DNA of 32,924 nucleotides from Pseudonocardia sp. (lineage in GTDB: Bacteria > Actinomycetota > Actinomycetes > Mycobacteriales > Pseudonocardiaceae): positions 1 to 32,924 of the forward strand of contig JAQSWF010000024.1 of assembly GCA_029266775.1 (NCBI GenBank), written 5' to 3'. Every line of letters begins with the position of its first letter. Position 1 is the stretch's first letter. Positions 25,085 to 32,232 of the stretch are shown here, piece after piece. A program made the translations under genes and the position numbers. The notes beneath the pieces are model-generated. The model had not been told where the DNA came from and ran no database searches. It saw only the letters and a program-made list of their open reading frames with translations.

Positions 25085-25117
25085 ACCGACACCCGGCCCC
25101 TCGCGCGGCTCGGCTTG

Positions 25118-25126
25118 TGCCATACT
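25118..25126 (+). promoter_or_regulatory. Extended -10 promoter of the Cys-rich leader
   Basis: TGC-CATACT (25118-25126) is an extended -10 that ends 7 bases before the GTG at 25134. The transcript should begin at or within a base or two of that codon, making the leader ORF leaderless. No clear -35, as expected for extended -10 promoters. Confidence 0.55.
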
Positions 25127-25133
25127 GCCCCGC

Positions 25134-25202
25134 GTGATCCACCGGACCAGCCGCCCGCTCGGCGACGGCTGCTGTCCGGGGTGCTGTCGCTGTTTCCGCT
25201 GA
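25134..25202 (+). CDS. Cysteine-rich leader peptide upstream of the PIG-L deacetylase
   Basis: GTG 25134 opens a 22-residue peptide. It begins (M)IHRTSRPLGDG and ends CCPGCCRCFR: five Cys among residues 13-20, before TGA 25200-25202. Mycobacteria have leaderless Cys-rich upstream ORFs (for example before cysA2) that tune downstream genes to cysteine supply by attenuation. This has the same form: leaderless start, Cys cluster near the end, gene close behind (57 bases). CCGGGG (25176-25181) can pair with CCCCGG (25206-25211), enclosing the last Cys codons and the stop, so ribosome position there would change the structure. The link to mycobacterial cases is by analogy. It was missed by standard length cut-offs. 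Confidence 0.6.
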   Translation: MIHRTSRPLGDGCCPGCCRCFR

Positions 25203-25259
25203 CGCCCCCGGCTCCGTCCGTCCGCCGCACGCCGCGGCCTGAAAGTCTGCGATCACGCC

Positions 25260-26096
25260 ATGAGCGCCTCCGCTCTTCCCCGGCCCGCGCCGTCTCGGTT
25301 CGCGCCGCCGTCCCTGCCCGACCTGGCCGGTCGGACCGTCCTCGCGCTGCACGCCCACCCCGACGACGAAGCGATCTTCACCGGCCTCACGCTCCGCCGG
25401 CTCGCCGACGCCGGTGCCCGCACGGTCCTCGTCGTCGCCACCGACGGCGACCTCGGCGGCTCGCGGATCGCGCTGCGTCCCGGCGAGACCGTCGGGCAGC
25501 GCCGCCGCGCCGAGCTGGAGGAGGTCGCGGGCATGCTCGGCGTGGCGCGGCTGGTGCTGCTCGGCCACCGTGACTCCGGCCTGCCCGGCTGGTCGGATGG
25601 CACCCACGAACGGGCGCTGGCCGCGGCGGACCCGCTCCCGCTGGCGCGCCAGGTCGCCGCCATCGCCGACGCGGAAGGCGCGGACACGCTGCTGCACGAC
25701 GACGAGCAGGGCATCTACGGCCACCCGGACCACCGCGCGACCTGGCGCATCGGCTCGACCGCGGCGGCACTCGTCGGCGTCACCGGCTACGCGGTGACCA
25801 TCGACCGCGAGCACCTGCAGCTGGTCGCCCGTGACGGGCACCTCGTCCACGGCGCGGCCCGCGCCGCCGCCGTCGACTACGGGCGGGTCACCGCCGAGAT
25901 CGCGCTGGCCGTCACCGGTACGGCGGACGAGCTGGCCCGCAAGCGCGCGGCGATCCTGGCGCACGCCAGCCAGATCGGCCCGGACGACGTCCCGTCCAGC
26001 ACCTTCGCCGCCGCCTACGGCTACGAGTGGTACCGGCGCTCCGGCGCCCCCGGCGTGCTCGACCAGCTGGGCAACGCCCACCTCGTCGCGCGCTGA
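25260..26096 (+). CDS. PIG-L (LmbE-like) family deacetylase
   Basis: A protein of 278 residues. The zinc motif AHPDDE lies at about residues 31-36 (LALHAHPDDEAIFTG). A loop TDGDLGGSR (about 61-69), RRRAELEEVAGMLGV and LLGHRDSG follow, and HPDHRATW supplies the third zinc His. The family removes N-acetyl groups from GlcNAc-type conjugates and includes MshB and Mca of mycothiol metabolism. This protein is shorter than MshB, and its substrate is unknown. The Cys-rich leader peptide in front fits a thiol-related role. ATG 25260 lacks a clear Shine-Dalgarno. The stop is fused to the 59-bp repeat at 26095. Confidence 0.9.
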   Translation: MSASALPRPAPSRFAPPSLPDLAGRTVLALHAHPDDEAIFTGLTLRRLADAGARTVLVVATDGDLGGSRIALRPGETVGQRRRAELEEVAGMLGVARLVLLGHRDSGLPGWSDGTHERALAAADPLPLARQVAAIADAEGADTLLHDDEQGIYGHPDHRATWRIGSTAAALVGVTGYAVTIDREHLQLVARDGHLVHGAARAAAVDYGRVTAEIALAVTGTADELARKRAAILAHASQIGPDDVPSSTFAAAYGYEWYRRSGAPGVLDQLGNAHLVAR

Positions 26097-26153
26097 CCGA
26101 GCGAAAGCGGCTTTGGCAAGGTCTATCTTTGCCGAAGCCGCTTTCGCTCGGTA
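26095..26153. repeat. 59-bp stem-loop repeat, copy 2 of the ACCGAGCGAAAGCGGC family
   Basis: Arms of 18 bases (26096-26113 and 26135-26152) pair perfectly; partial pairing continues inward through GGCAAG and CTTTGCC. Same length as the copy at 621, with the last stem pair changed on both sides. It starts inside the TGA of the deacetylase gene and ends 26 bases before lnt, where it would act as a terminator. It also creates false N-terminal extensions when frames are read through it. Confidence 0.8.
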
Positions 26154-26179
26154 CGGGACGGCGCACGTACCCTCGCGAC

Positions 26180-27790
26180 GTGGCCGCCCCCACCACCGAT
26201 CCCGCCGCACCCCGTCCTGGGCTGCGCCGTCTGGGGCGCCCGCTCGCGGCCTTCCTCGCCCGGTGCACCGCCGCCGCCGGCGGCGGGGTGCTGCTCTATC
26301 TGGGTTTCGCCCCGCGCACGCTGTGGTGGCTGGCGCTGCCGGCGTTCGCGCTGCTCGGCGTCGCGGTGCACGGGCGGCGCGCCCGGGTCGGGTTCGCACT
26401 GGGGACGCTGTTCGCGCTGGGGTTCCTCCTGCCGCTGCTGCGTTGGACCGGCATCTACGTCGGGCCGATGCCGTGGCTGGCGCTGTCGGCGGCCGAGGCG
26501 CTCTTCATCGGCGCAGCGGGGGCCGGCATGGCCGTGGTGTCCCGGCTGCCCGCCGCGCCGGCCTGGGCCGCAGCGGTATGGGTCGCGGCCGAAGCCGTGC
26601 GATCCCGGGCGCCCTTCGACGGATTTCCCTGGGGCCGGGTCGCCTTCGGTCAGCCCGACGGCCCGCTGCTGCCGGTCGTCGCGCTGGGCGGGGCGCCACT
26701 GCTGTCGTTCGTCACCGTGCTCGCCGGGCTCGCGCTGGGGGAGACCGCCCGACGGCTCGCGCAGCGCCGGTTCTTCAGTGCCGCGGTCGCGGGCACAGTG
26801 GCGGCCGCTGCGCTGGTCGCCGGGTTGCTGGCCGCGCTGATCCCGTCGGCGGGCAGCTTGCCGGAGCGGACGGTGACCGTCGCCGCCGTCCAGGGCAACG
26901 TTCCCCGGCTCGGACTGGACTTCAACGCCCAGCGTCGCGCGGTGCTCGACAACCACGTCCGGGTCACCGAGCAGCTCGCCGCGGACGTGGCTGCCGGTCG
27001 ACGCCCCCGCCCGGACGTCGTGCTGTGGCCCGAGAACGCCTCCGACATCGACCCGCTGCGGAACTCCGACGCCGCCGCCGCGATCGACCGGGCCGCCCGC
27101 GCGGTCGGGGTGCCGATCGTGCTGGGCACCGTGCTCGCGGGCGCACCAGATCCAGGCGAGCCGACCGATCGCCCGACCGCCACGAACTCGGTGCTGGTGT
27201 GGCAGCCCGGTGTCGGGGTCGTCGACCGCACCGACAAGCGCCGCATCCAGCCCTTCGGCGAGTACCTGCCGTGGCGGGGGTTCTTCTCGCTGCTCAGCAG
27301 CTACGCCGACCGGGCCGGCAACTTCGTGCCCGGCATCGGGGACGGTGCGGTCGATGCCGCGGGCATCCGGCTGGGCGTCGCGATCTGCTGGGAGATCGCC
27401 TTCGACGACGTCGTCGCCGAGAGCGTCGGCGCCGGCGCCCAGATCCTCGCGGTGCCCAGCAACAACGCCACCTTCGGCCTCACCGAGATGACCTTCCAGC
27501 AGCTGGCGATGTCGCGGGTTCGCGCCGTCGAGCACGACCGCGCTGTCCTCGTCGTCACCACCAGCGGCGTCAGCGCGATCATCGCACCTGACGGCACCGT
27601 CACCGCCGCCACCAGCCGTTTCACCCCCGATGTGCTGGTCGACGAAACCCCCGTGCGCACCACCACTACGCTCGCAAGCCGGCTGCGAGCCCTGCCCGAG
27701 TGGGTAGTGCTCACGGCTGGACTGGCAGGGCTGCTGGCGGCGCGACGCGCCCGCCGGCAGGAACGCGCAGGAGGGGACGTGGATGGCTGA
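26180..27790 (+). CDS. lnt: Apolipoprotein N-acyltransferase Lnt
   Basis: A protein of 536 residues: about six membrane helices in the first 210 residues, then a periplasmic nitrilase-like domain. The catalytic triad is visible: Glu285 in WPENASDIDPL, Lys353 in TDKRRIQPFGEYLPW and Cys403 in GVAICWEIAFDD. It adds the third acyl chain to lipoproteins. In M. tuberculosis the Lnt-like and Ppm1 domains are one polypeptide (Rv2051c); here they are separate genes overlapping by 8 bases. GTG 26180 is chosen: TACCCT (26168-26173) ends 6 bases before it, and the frame upstream runs through the hairpin repeat. Confidence 0.94.
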   Translation: MAAPTTDPAAPRPGLRRLGRPLAAFLARCTAAAGGGVLLYLGFAPRTLWWLALPAFALLGVAVHGRRARVGFALGTLFALGFLLPLLRWTGIYVGPMPWLALSAAEALFIGAAGAGMAVVSRLPAAPAWAAAVWVAAEAVRSRAPFDGFPWGRVAFGQPDGPLLPVVALGGAPLLSFVTVLAGLALGETARRLAQRRFFSAAVAGTVAAAALVAGLLAALIPSAGSLPERTVTVAAVQGNVPRLGLDFNAQRRAVLDNHVRVTEQLAADVAAGRRPRPDVVLWPENASDIDPLRNSDAAAAIDRAARAVGVPIVLGTVLAGAPDPGEPTDRPTATNSVLVWQPGVGVVDRTDKRRIQPFGEYLPWRGFFSLLSSYADRAGNFVPGIGDGAVDAAGIRLGVAICWEIAFDDVVAESVGAGAQILAVPSNNATFGLTEMTFQQLAMSRVRAVEHDRAVLVVTTSGVSAIIAPDGTVTAATSRFTPDVLVDETPVRTTTTLASRLRALPEWVVLTAGLAGLLAARRARRQERAGGDVDG

Positions 27791-28583
27791 CCGGAACTCG
27801 GCGGACCAGAGCGGGAAGGTTGAGCCGCAACGGTCGGTGCTGGTGGTGATCCCCACGTACAACGAGCGGGACAACCTCGAGCCCCTGCTCACGCGGCTGC
27901 ACGACGCCGTTCCCGAGGCGGACGCGCTGGTCGTCGACGACGGGAGCCCCGACGGCACCGGGGAGCTCGCCGACAAGCTCGCCGACGACGACCCCCGGGT
28001 GACCGTGCTGCACCGTGCCGCCAAGGCCGGGCTCGGCGCGGCCTACCTCGCGGGTTTCGCCACGGCGCTGAGCGGCGAGTACCGGATCGTCGTCGAGATG
28101 GACGCCGATGGCTCCCACGCCCCCGAAGACCTGCCCGCTCTGCTCGCCGCGTTGGACGCCCCCCCGGGCGCGGACGTCGTCCTGGGCTCCCGTTACGTCC
28201 ACGGAGGCCAGGTCGTCAACTGGCCCGCCTACCGCAACTGGATCTCCCGCAGCGGCAACCTGTACTCGCGGCTCGCGCTGGGCGTCGGGATCCGCGACAT
28301 CACCGGCGGCTACCGAGTGTTCCGCCGCGAGGTGCTGGAGACCCTCACCCTCGAGCAGGTCGAGTCGCAGGGTTACTGCTTCCAGATCGACCTCGCGTGG
28401 CGTGCGCTGCAGGCGGGGTTCCGAGTCGTCGAGGTGCCGATCACCTTCACCGAACGCGAGCGGGGCTCGTCGAAGATGAGCAACGCCATTGTCGCCGAGG
28501 CGCTGTGGAAGGTCACCCAGTGGGGGGTGACGCGGCACTGGACACGGGTGCGTCGCCACCTCCCGGCGTTCAGGGACGCCTGA
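27783..28583 (+). CDS. ppm1: Polyprenol-phosphate mannosyltransferase Ppm1
   Basis: A GT-A, family-2 glycosyltransferase of 266 residues. It has VLVVIPTYNERDNLEPLL (nucleotide-binding start), LVVDDGSPDGTGELA, the metal motif EMDADGSHAPEDLP (DxD), GSRYVHGGQVVNWP and DITGGYRVFRREVL. There is no membrane helix, unlike eukaryotic Dpm1; it acts at the inner face. It makes polyprenol-phosphomannose from GDP-mannose for lipoglycan and glycoprotein mannosylation. ATG 27783 overlaps the lnt stop by 8 bases, so the two are co-translated. A strong hairpin follows. Confidence 0.95.
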   Translation: MADRNSADQSGKVEPQRSVLVVIPTYNERDNLEPLLTRLHDAVPEADALVVDDGSPDGTGELADKLADDDPRVTVLHRAAKAGLGAAYLAGFATALSGEYRIVVEMDADGSHAPEDLPALLAALDAPPGADVVLGSRYVHGGQVVNWPAYRNWISRSGNLYSRLALGVGIRDITGGYRVFRREVLETLTLEQVESQGYCFQIDLAWRALQAGFRVVEVPITFTERERGSSKMSNAIVAEALWKVTQWGVTRHWTRVRRHLPAFRDA

Positions 28584-28591
28584 CAGACGAC

Positions 28592-28621
28592 GGGGCCGGC
28601 CCACCGAAGTGGACCGGCCCC
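28592..28621. terminator. Bidirectional terminator hairpin between ppm1 and rbpA
   Basis: Arms of 13 bases (28592-28604 and 28609-28621) pair with one mismatch around a CGAA tetraloop. It lies 8 bases after the ppm1 stop and 13 bases before the end of the convergent rbpA gene, so it can serve both. Confidence 0.75.
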
Positions 28622-28634
28622 CTCTGAGCTGGCG

Positions 28635-28979
28635 TCAGGCGATCTCGGCGCGACGCTCGGCGAGCTGCTCCAGTCGTTCGTTGAGCAGCACCTCGAGCTC
28701 GGCAGTCGAGCGACGCTCCAGGAGCATGTCCCAGTGCGTGCGCGGCGGCTTGGCCTTCTTCTGCTCCGGCGCGGCACCGTCGACGAGCCGAGAGATGCTG
28801 CCGTGCAGGCGACACTCCCAGGTGCTCGGAGCCTCGGCGTCGTTGGCGAACGGCACGTCGAAGTCGTGCCCGCGCGGGCAGGTGTAGCGCATCGACTGCC
28901 GCGGCGCCAGATCGTGGTTGCGGTCGGTCTCGTAGCTGACAGCCCCGAGCCGGCTGCCACGCAGCACGCGGTCGGCCAT
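28635..28979 (-). CDS. rbpA: RNA polymerase-binding protein RbpA
   Basis: A protein of 114 residues. The N-terminal tail and core read MADRVLRGSRLGAVSYETDR (1-20), then RYTCPRGHDFDVPF and TWECRLHG, whose Cys/His set forms the zinc-type fold. After a basic linker (KKAKPPRTHWDMLLERRS) the C-terminal sigma-interaction helix follows. RbpA binds sigma-A-type factors and stabilises the open complex in actinobacteria. The ATG at 28979 has GGGAGG about 6 bases upstream. The convergent ppm1-rbpA order is the same as in M. tuberculosis. A stress-type promoter is visible at 29034-29063. Confidence 0.97.
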   Translation of the reverse strand: MADRVLRGSRLGAVSYETDRNHDLAPRQSMRYTCPRGHDFDVPFANDAEAPSTWECRLHGSISRLVDGAAPEQKKAKPPRTHWDMLLERRSTAELEVLLNERLEQLAERRAEIA

Positions 28980-29000
28980 GCGTTCCTCCCGTTCCGTTCA

Positions 29001-29063
29001 CCGAGGGTGTTTCCCTCGGACCAGTCGCCAGGTGTAACGTCCCTGTCGCCGGTGATTCTTCCC
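29001..29063 (-). promoter_or_regulatory. SigR/SigH-like promoter and leader hairpin of rbpA
   Basis: On the minus strand GGGAAG (29058-29063) and CGTTAC (29034-29039) are separated by 18 bases, close to the GGAAT-N18-GTT consensus of SigR/SigH promoters. rbpA of Streptomyces is known to be SigR-controlled. The resulting leader of roughly 45-50 bases holds a perfect hairpin, CCGAGGG (29001-29007) with CCCTCGG (29013-29019), just before the ribosome site. Nothing else coding was seen in 29064-29207. Confidence 0.55.
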
Positions 29064-29207
29064 GTGCAGGCGCTCCGGCCGGTTCTGTCTGGGCCGGTGA
29101 GCCCCGCGCTGCTCCGAAGTACGAGTGTGCCCGAAACCCGGCGTTCTTACACAAACCGCGGCGGGTCCCCGCACGGTGACCTTGCTCACCGGCTGGTCAC
29201 GTGCCGT

Positions 29208-30545
29208 TCACTGCGGCGCAACACGCCGCGACGGCGTCTTCGCGGGCGGCCGCACCGGCCACAGGGCGACCAGCCCGGCCGCCAACACCACGAGGATGCC
29301 CGCGATCCCGGCCCGATCCGTGGCGAACAGGTAGCTGAACGCCCCGACGAGCGTTGGGGCGAGGAACGACACCGCTCGACCTGTGGTCGCATACAGCCCG
29401 AAGAGCTCGCCTTCCTGTCCGGGCGGGCACAGCCGGACGAGGTACGTGCGCGCCGACGACTGCGCCGGCCCGACGAACAGGCACAGCGCCAGCCCGAACA
29501 CCCAGAACCCGACAGCGCCCGACAGGGTCATCAGCACGAACCCGGCGACTATCATCCCGAGCAGCGAGGCGACGATCACGACCTTGGGCCCGGCGCGGTC
29601 GTCGATCCGCCCCGCGACCAGCGCGCCGACCGCCGCGGCCACATTTGCTGCAACACCGAACACCAGCACGTCGCCGGCCCCGAGCCCGTACACGGTCACG
29701 GCGAGCACCCCGCCGAAGGTGAACACCGCGGCGAGCCCGTCGCGGAACAGCGCGCTGGCGCCGAGGAAGTAGAGCGTGTGCGGGTCAGAGCGGTAGAGCG
29801 TGCGCAGGTCGCGCCAGAGCGCGCGGTAGGCGCTGACGACGCCCCGGGGTCTGGCCTCAGGCGCGGGCGCAACCTCGGGGACGACCAGCAGCATCGGCAC
29901 CGCGAACACCGCGAACCAGACCGCGGCGACCAGGGCGACGAGCCGGATGTTCCAGCCGCCGTCCGTCTCGACCTCGAGCAGCCCGCGCACCGGTCCGTCT
30001 CCGGCGATGAAGCCCGCGTAGACCGCCAGCAGCAGGACGATTCCGCCGATGTAGCCCAGCGCCCAGCCGAACGCGGAGACCCGCCCGATCGTCGCCGGCG
30101 TCGACACCTGCCGCAGCACCGCGTTGTACGACACCGACGCGAGCTCGAAGAAGATCGACCCGAGGGCGAGCAGCACGAGCCCCAGCGCGAGGTCGCGGTA
30201 ATCGTCGCGGACCGCGACGAGCCCGGCCATGGTCGCGACCGTGAGCGCCGTCCATACGCCGACCGCCCGCCGGCGCCGACCCGCCGCGTCGGCGCGCGCC
30301 CCCAGCACCGGTGCCGCCACCGCGAGTACGACCCCGGCGAGCGCGATCGCCCACGCCAGCCAACTGTTCGCGCTCACATCCCCCGGCAGGTCGTCGCCGA
30401 CCGCCCCGGTCAGGTACGGGCCGAACACGAACGTGAGGACGACGGCGTTGTAGGCCGACGAGCCCCAGTCCCACAGGCCCCAGGCGAGCACCTGCCCCCG
30501 CTCGACCGGCCGCGGCCCGCGCGCCGAGGAAGCCGGGTCGGTCAC
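29208..30545 (-). CDS. MFS transporter (UMF1/Atg22-like)
   Basis: A protein of 445 residues with about 12 hydrophobic helices. It starts WGLWDWGSSAYNAVVLTFVFGPYL (about 21-44, cut by position), which with the Asp-Trp-Gly segment is characteristic of the UMF1/Atg22-like branch of the major facilitator superfamily. Loop motifs include GARADAAGRRRRAVGVW and GRIDDRAGPKVVI. Substrate unknown; the family includes vacuolar amino-acid effluxers. GTG 30545 overlaps the stop of the glycerophosphodiesterase gene as GTGA, so both are probably one operon, possibly linking uptake or export with phosphodiester breakdown. The same frame is open as far as 31823, but that part is antisense to real genes. Confidence 0.9.
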   Translation of the reverse strand: MTDPASSARGPRPVERGQVLAWGLWDWGSSAYNAVVLTFVFGPYLTGAVGDDLPGDVSANSWLAWAIALAGVVLAVAAPVLGARADAAGRRRRAVGVWTALTVATMAGLVAVRDDYRDLALGLVLLALGSIFFELASVSYNAVLRQVSTPATIGRVSAFGWALGYIGGIVLLLAVYAGFIAGDGPVRGLLEVETDGGWNIRLVALVAAVWFAVFAVPMLLVVPEVAPAPEARPRGVVSAYRALWRDLRTLYRSDPHTLYFLGASALFRDGLAAVFTFGGVLAVTVYGLGAGDVLVFGVAANVAAAVGALVAGRIDDRAGPKVVIVASLLGMIVAGFVLMTLSGAVGFWVFGLALCLFVGPAQSSARTYLVRLCPPGQEGELFGLYATTGRAVSFLAPTLVGAFSYLFATDRAGIAGILVVLAAGLVALWPVRPPAKTPSRRVAPQ

Positions 30546-31402
30546 GGGACCGCCTCGCAGCTCGCCCGGCGGTCCCGCCCGCGGGCGTGGAGGACGTCGC
30601 GCAGCAGGTCCGGGCGGTCGGTGATGATCCCGTCGGCCCCGAGGTCGAGCAGCCACGCCATGACGTCGGGGTCGTCGACGGTCCAGACGTGCACCTCGCG
30701 GCCGCCGGCGTGGGCCACGCGCAGCAGGTCGGCGTCGACGACGGTGAGGCGGCCGATGCGGTGCGGCAGCTGCGCGACGTCGCCGCGTACCGCGAGCGGA
30801 CCGACGGTGCGCCCACCGCGTGGGCGACCCTTCCGGGTAGCGCCCCAGCCCCGCAGGCGCAGGCCCACCGCCGACCGGTGGCCCATCGACGTGAACAACC
30901 GCTCGTCGGGAGCGAGGCTGCGCGCGGCGTCGAGCCAGGCCTCGTGAAATCCGGCCACGCATACCCGGTCCCACGCATCGAGCTCGGCCACCACCGCCAG
31001 CACCGGCGGGACCGCGACCCCCGACTTCACCTCGATCGTGAACCGGGTGTCGGGCAGCGCCGCGAGCACGTCGGCCAGCCGGGGCACCGGCTCGGCCCGG
31101 TGCGCGCCGCGCACCCGCACGCCATCCAGCTCCGCGGCGGTGCGCGCCGCGATCGGGCCGACGGCGTCGGTGGTGCGGTCCAGCGTGCGGTCGTGGTGCA
31201 CGACGGCGACCCCGTCGACCGTCGCGTGCACGTCGAGCTCCACGTAGTCGAAGCCCTCGTCGACGGCCCGGCGGAACGCGGCCAGCGTGTTCTCCAGGCC
31301 GACGAGCTCGTCGAGATGCCAGCCGCGGTGGGCGTAAGCGCGCGGGCGCGGTCCGTCCAGATAGGAGTGCGGGGGAGGGGGCAGGCACTCCGCGCGGGGC
31401 AC
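30542..31402 (-). CDS. Glycerophosphodiester phosphodiesterase
   Basis: A protein of 286 residues of the GDPD TIM-barrel family. Signatures are AYAHRGW (catalytic His25, Arg26), LENTLAAFRRAVDEG with Glu37 metal ligand, YVELDVHATVDGVAVVHHDRTLDRTT with the ELD metal pair and the second catalytic His, FTIEVKSG and VHVWTVDDPDVMAWLLDLGADGIITD near the end (about 240-265, cut by position). It hydrolyses glycerophosphodiesters to glycerol-3-phosphate and an alcohol. No signal peptide. GTG 31402 is preferred: TAGTCT ends 6 bases upstream on this strand. Its promoter abuts the inverted repeat at 31414. The MFS gene is coupled downstream. Confidence 0.93.
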   Translation of the reverse strand: MPRAECLPPPPHSYLDGPRPRAYAHRGWHLDELVGLENTLAAFRRAVDEGFDYVELDVHATVDGVAVVHHDRTLDRTTDAVGPIAARTAAELDGVRVRGAHRAEPVPRLADVLAALPDTRFTIEVKSGVAVPPVLAVVAELDAWDRVCVAGFHEAWLDAARSLAPDERLFTSMGHRSAVGLRLRGWGATRKGRPRGGRTVGPLAVRGDVAQLPHRIGRLTVVDADLLRVAHAGGREVHVWTVDDPDVMAWLLDLGADGIITDRPDLLRDVLHARGRDRRASCEAVP

Positions 31403-31413
31403 ATGGCAAGACT

Positions 31414-31484
31414 AGGGCGTGTCCGGTGGATCTATGCCGTGCGAGCGCCGCGCAGCCGGCTGGATGATCCGCGGGACACGCCCT
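31414..31484. mobile_element. 71-bp MITE-like element with 19-base inverted ends
   Basis: AGGGCGTGTCC (31414-31424) begins a 19-base end that matches 31466-31484 in inverse orientation with two mismatches; the outer 11 bases are identical. The ends resemble those I recall for IS5-type elements of actinomycetes. There is no coding sequence inside. CTAG on the left and CTGG on the right edge may be a decayed 4-base target duplication. It stands at the edge of the glycerophosphodiesterase promoter. Confidence 0.5.
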
Positions 31485-31544
31485 GGGGCCGTCGAGGGGT
31501 AACCCGAACAGGCGCCCGGCTCCGGTCGAAGATATGTTCGATAT

Positions 31545-31754
31545 ATGGCTGACGAACGCGACGTAACCCCGAGTGCCGCCAAGGACCCTGACGACTGGAC
31601 CACCGGTGCCGAGCCGATAACCGGACCTCAGCAGTCGTACCTGCACACGCTGGCTCAGCAGGCGGGGGAGGAGCCGCCCCCGGACGACCTGTCGAAGGCC
31701 GACGCGTCGAAGGCGATCGAGGACCTGCAGGCGAAGTCCGGCCGCGGTCGGTGA
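31545..31754 (+). CDS. DUF3072 small protein
   Basis: A protein of 69 residues matching DUF3072: DPDDWTTGAEPITGPQQSYL (about 14-33), HTLAQQAGEEPPPDDLSKADASKAIEDL and the tail QAKSGRGR. Soluble, no signal. Function unknown; members are small stress- or sporulation-associated proteins in actinobacteria, without firm evidence. TATGTT (31533-31538) ends 6 bases before the ATG, so the mRNA is probably leaderless. Confidence 0.88.
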   Translation: MADERDVTPSAAKDPDDWTTGAEPITGPQQSYLHTLAQQAGEEPPPDDLSKADASKAIEDLQAKSGRGR

Positions 31755-31779
31755 GTCGCCCGAGCGGCAGGATCGGCGC

Positions 31780-32214
31780 ATGGATGCCGTGGACCCGGTA
31801 CGCGAGCTCCGGCTCGTGCTCACCGTCGACGACTGGCCGACAGCCGTGCGGTTCTACCGTGACGTGCTCGGTCTGGCGCAGGTCGCCGACTTCTCCTCGA
31901 ACGACGGGCAGGTGGTGCTGCTGTCGGCGGGCCGCGCCACTCTCGAGGTGGTCGACGCCCGGCAAGCCGAGTACATCGACCGCGTCGAGGTGGGCCGCCG
32001 GGTCGCCGGCCAGGTGCGGGTCGCGTTCGAGGTCGCGGACGCCGTGTCGACGACGGACCGGCTGACGACCGGGGGAGCAGAGGTGCTCGCGCCGCCGACC
32101 CGCACGCCGTGGGACTCGCTCAACGCCCGGCTCGAGGCGCCGGGCGGCCTACAGCTGACGCTGTTCGAGGAGCTCGGCTCGTGGGCCCGACCCATCGCAC
32201 CGACAGGCCGGTGA
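31780..32214 (+). CDS. VOC (glyoxalase/bleomycin-resistance superfamily) protein
   Basis: A protein of 144 residues: ELRLVLTVDDWPTAVRFYRDVLG (about 9-31, cut by position), the strand GQVVLLSAGRATLEVVD, VAGQVRVAFEVADAVSTTDRL, and the final LNARLEAPGGLQLTLFEEL with the typical Glu near the end. The metal His of the first motif is replaced, so a binding or sequestering role is possible. ATG 31780 is 6 bases after CAGGAT, a weak leaderless-type box. It lies 25 bases after DUF3072. Confidence 0.87.
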   Translation: MDAVDPVRELRLVLTVDDWPTAVRFYRDVLGLAQVADFSSNDGQVVLLSAGRATLEVVDARQAEYIDRVEVGRRVAGQVRVAFEVADAVSTTDRLTTGGAEVLAPPTRTPWDSLNARLEAPGGLQLTLFEELGSWARPIAPTGR

Positions 32215-32232
32215 GCTGACACGATCGTCGCC

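Noticed and set aside
30546-31823. Upstream extension of the MFS frame to 31823, suggesting an 871-residue fusion
   Set aside because: The extra part is out of frame with the GDPD gene on the same strand and consists of Arg/Ala/Pro-rich sequence. The GTGA junction at 30542-30545 gives a clear MFS start.
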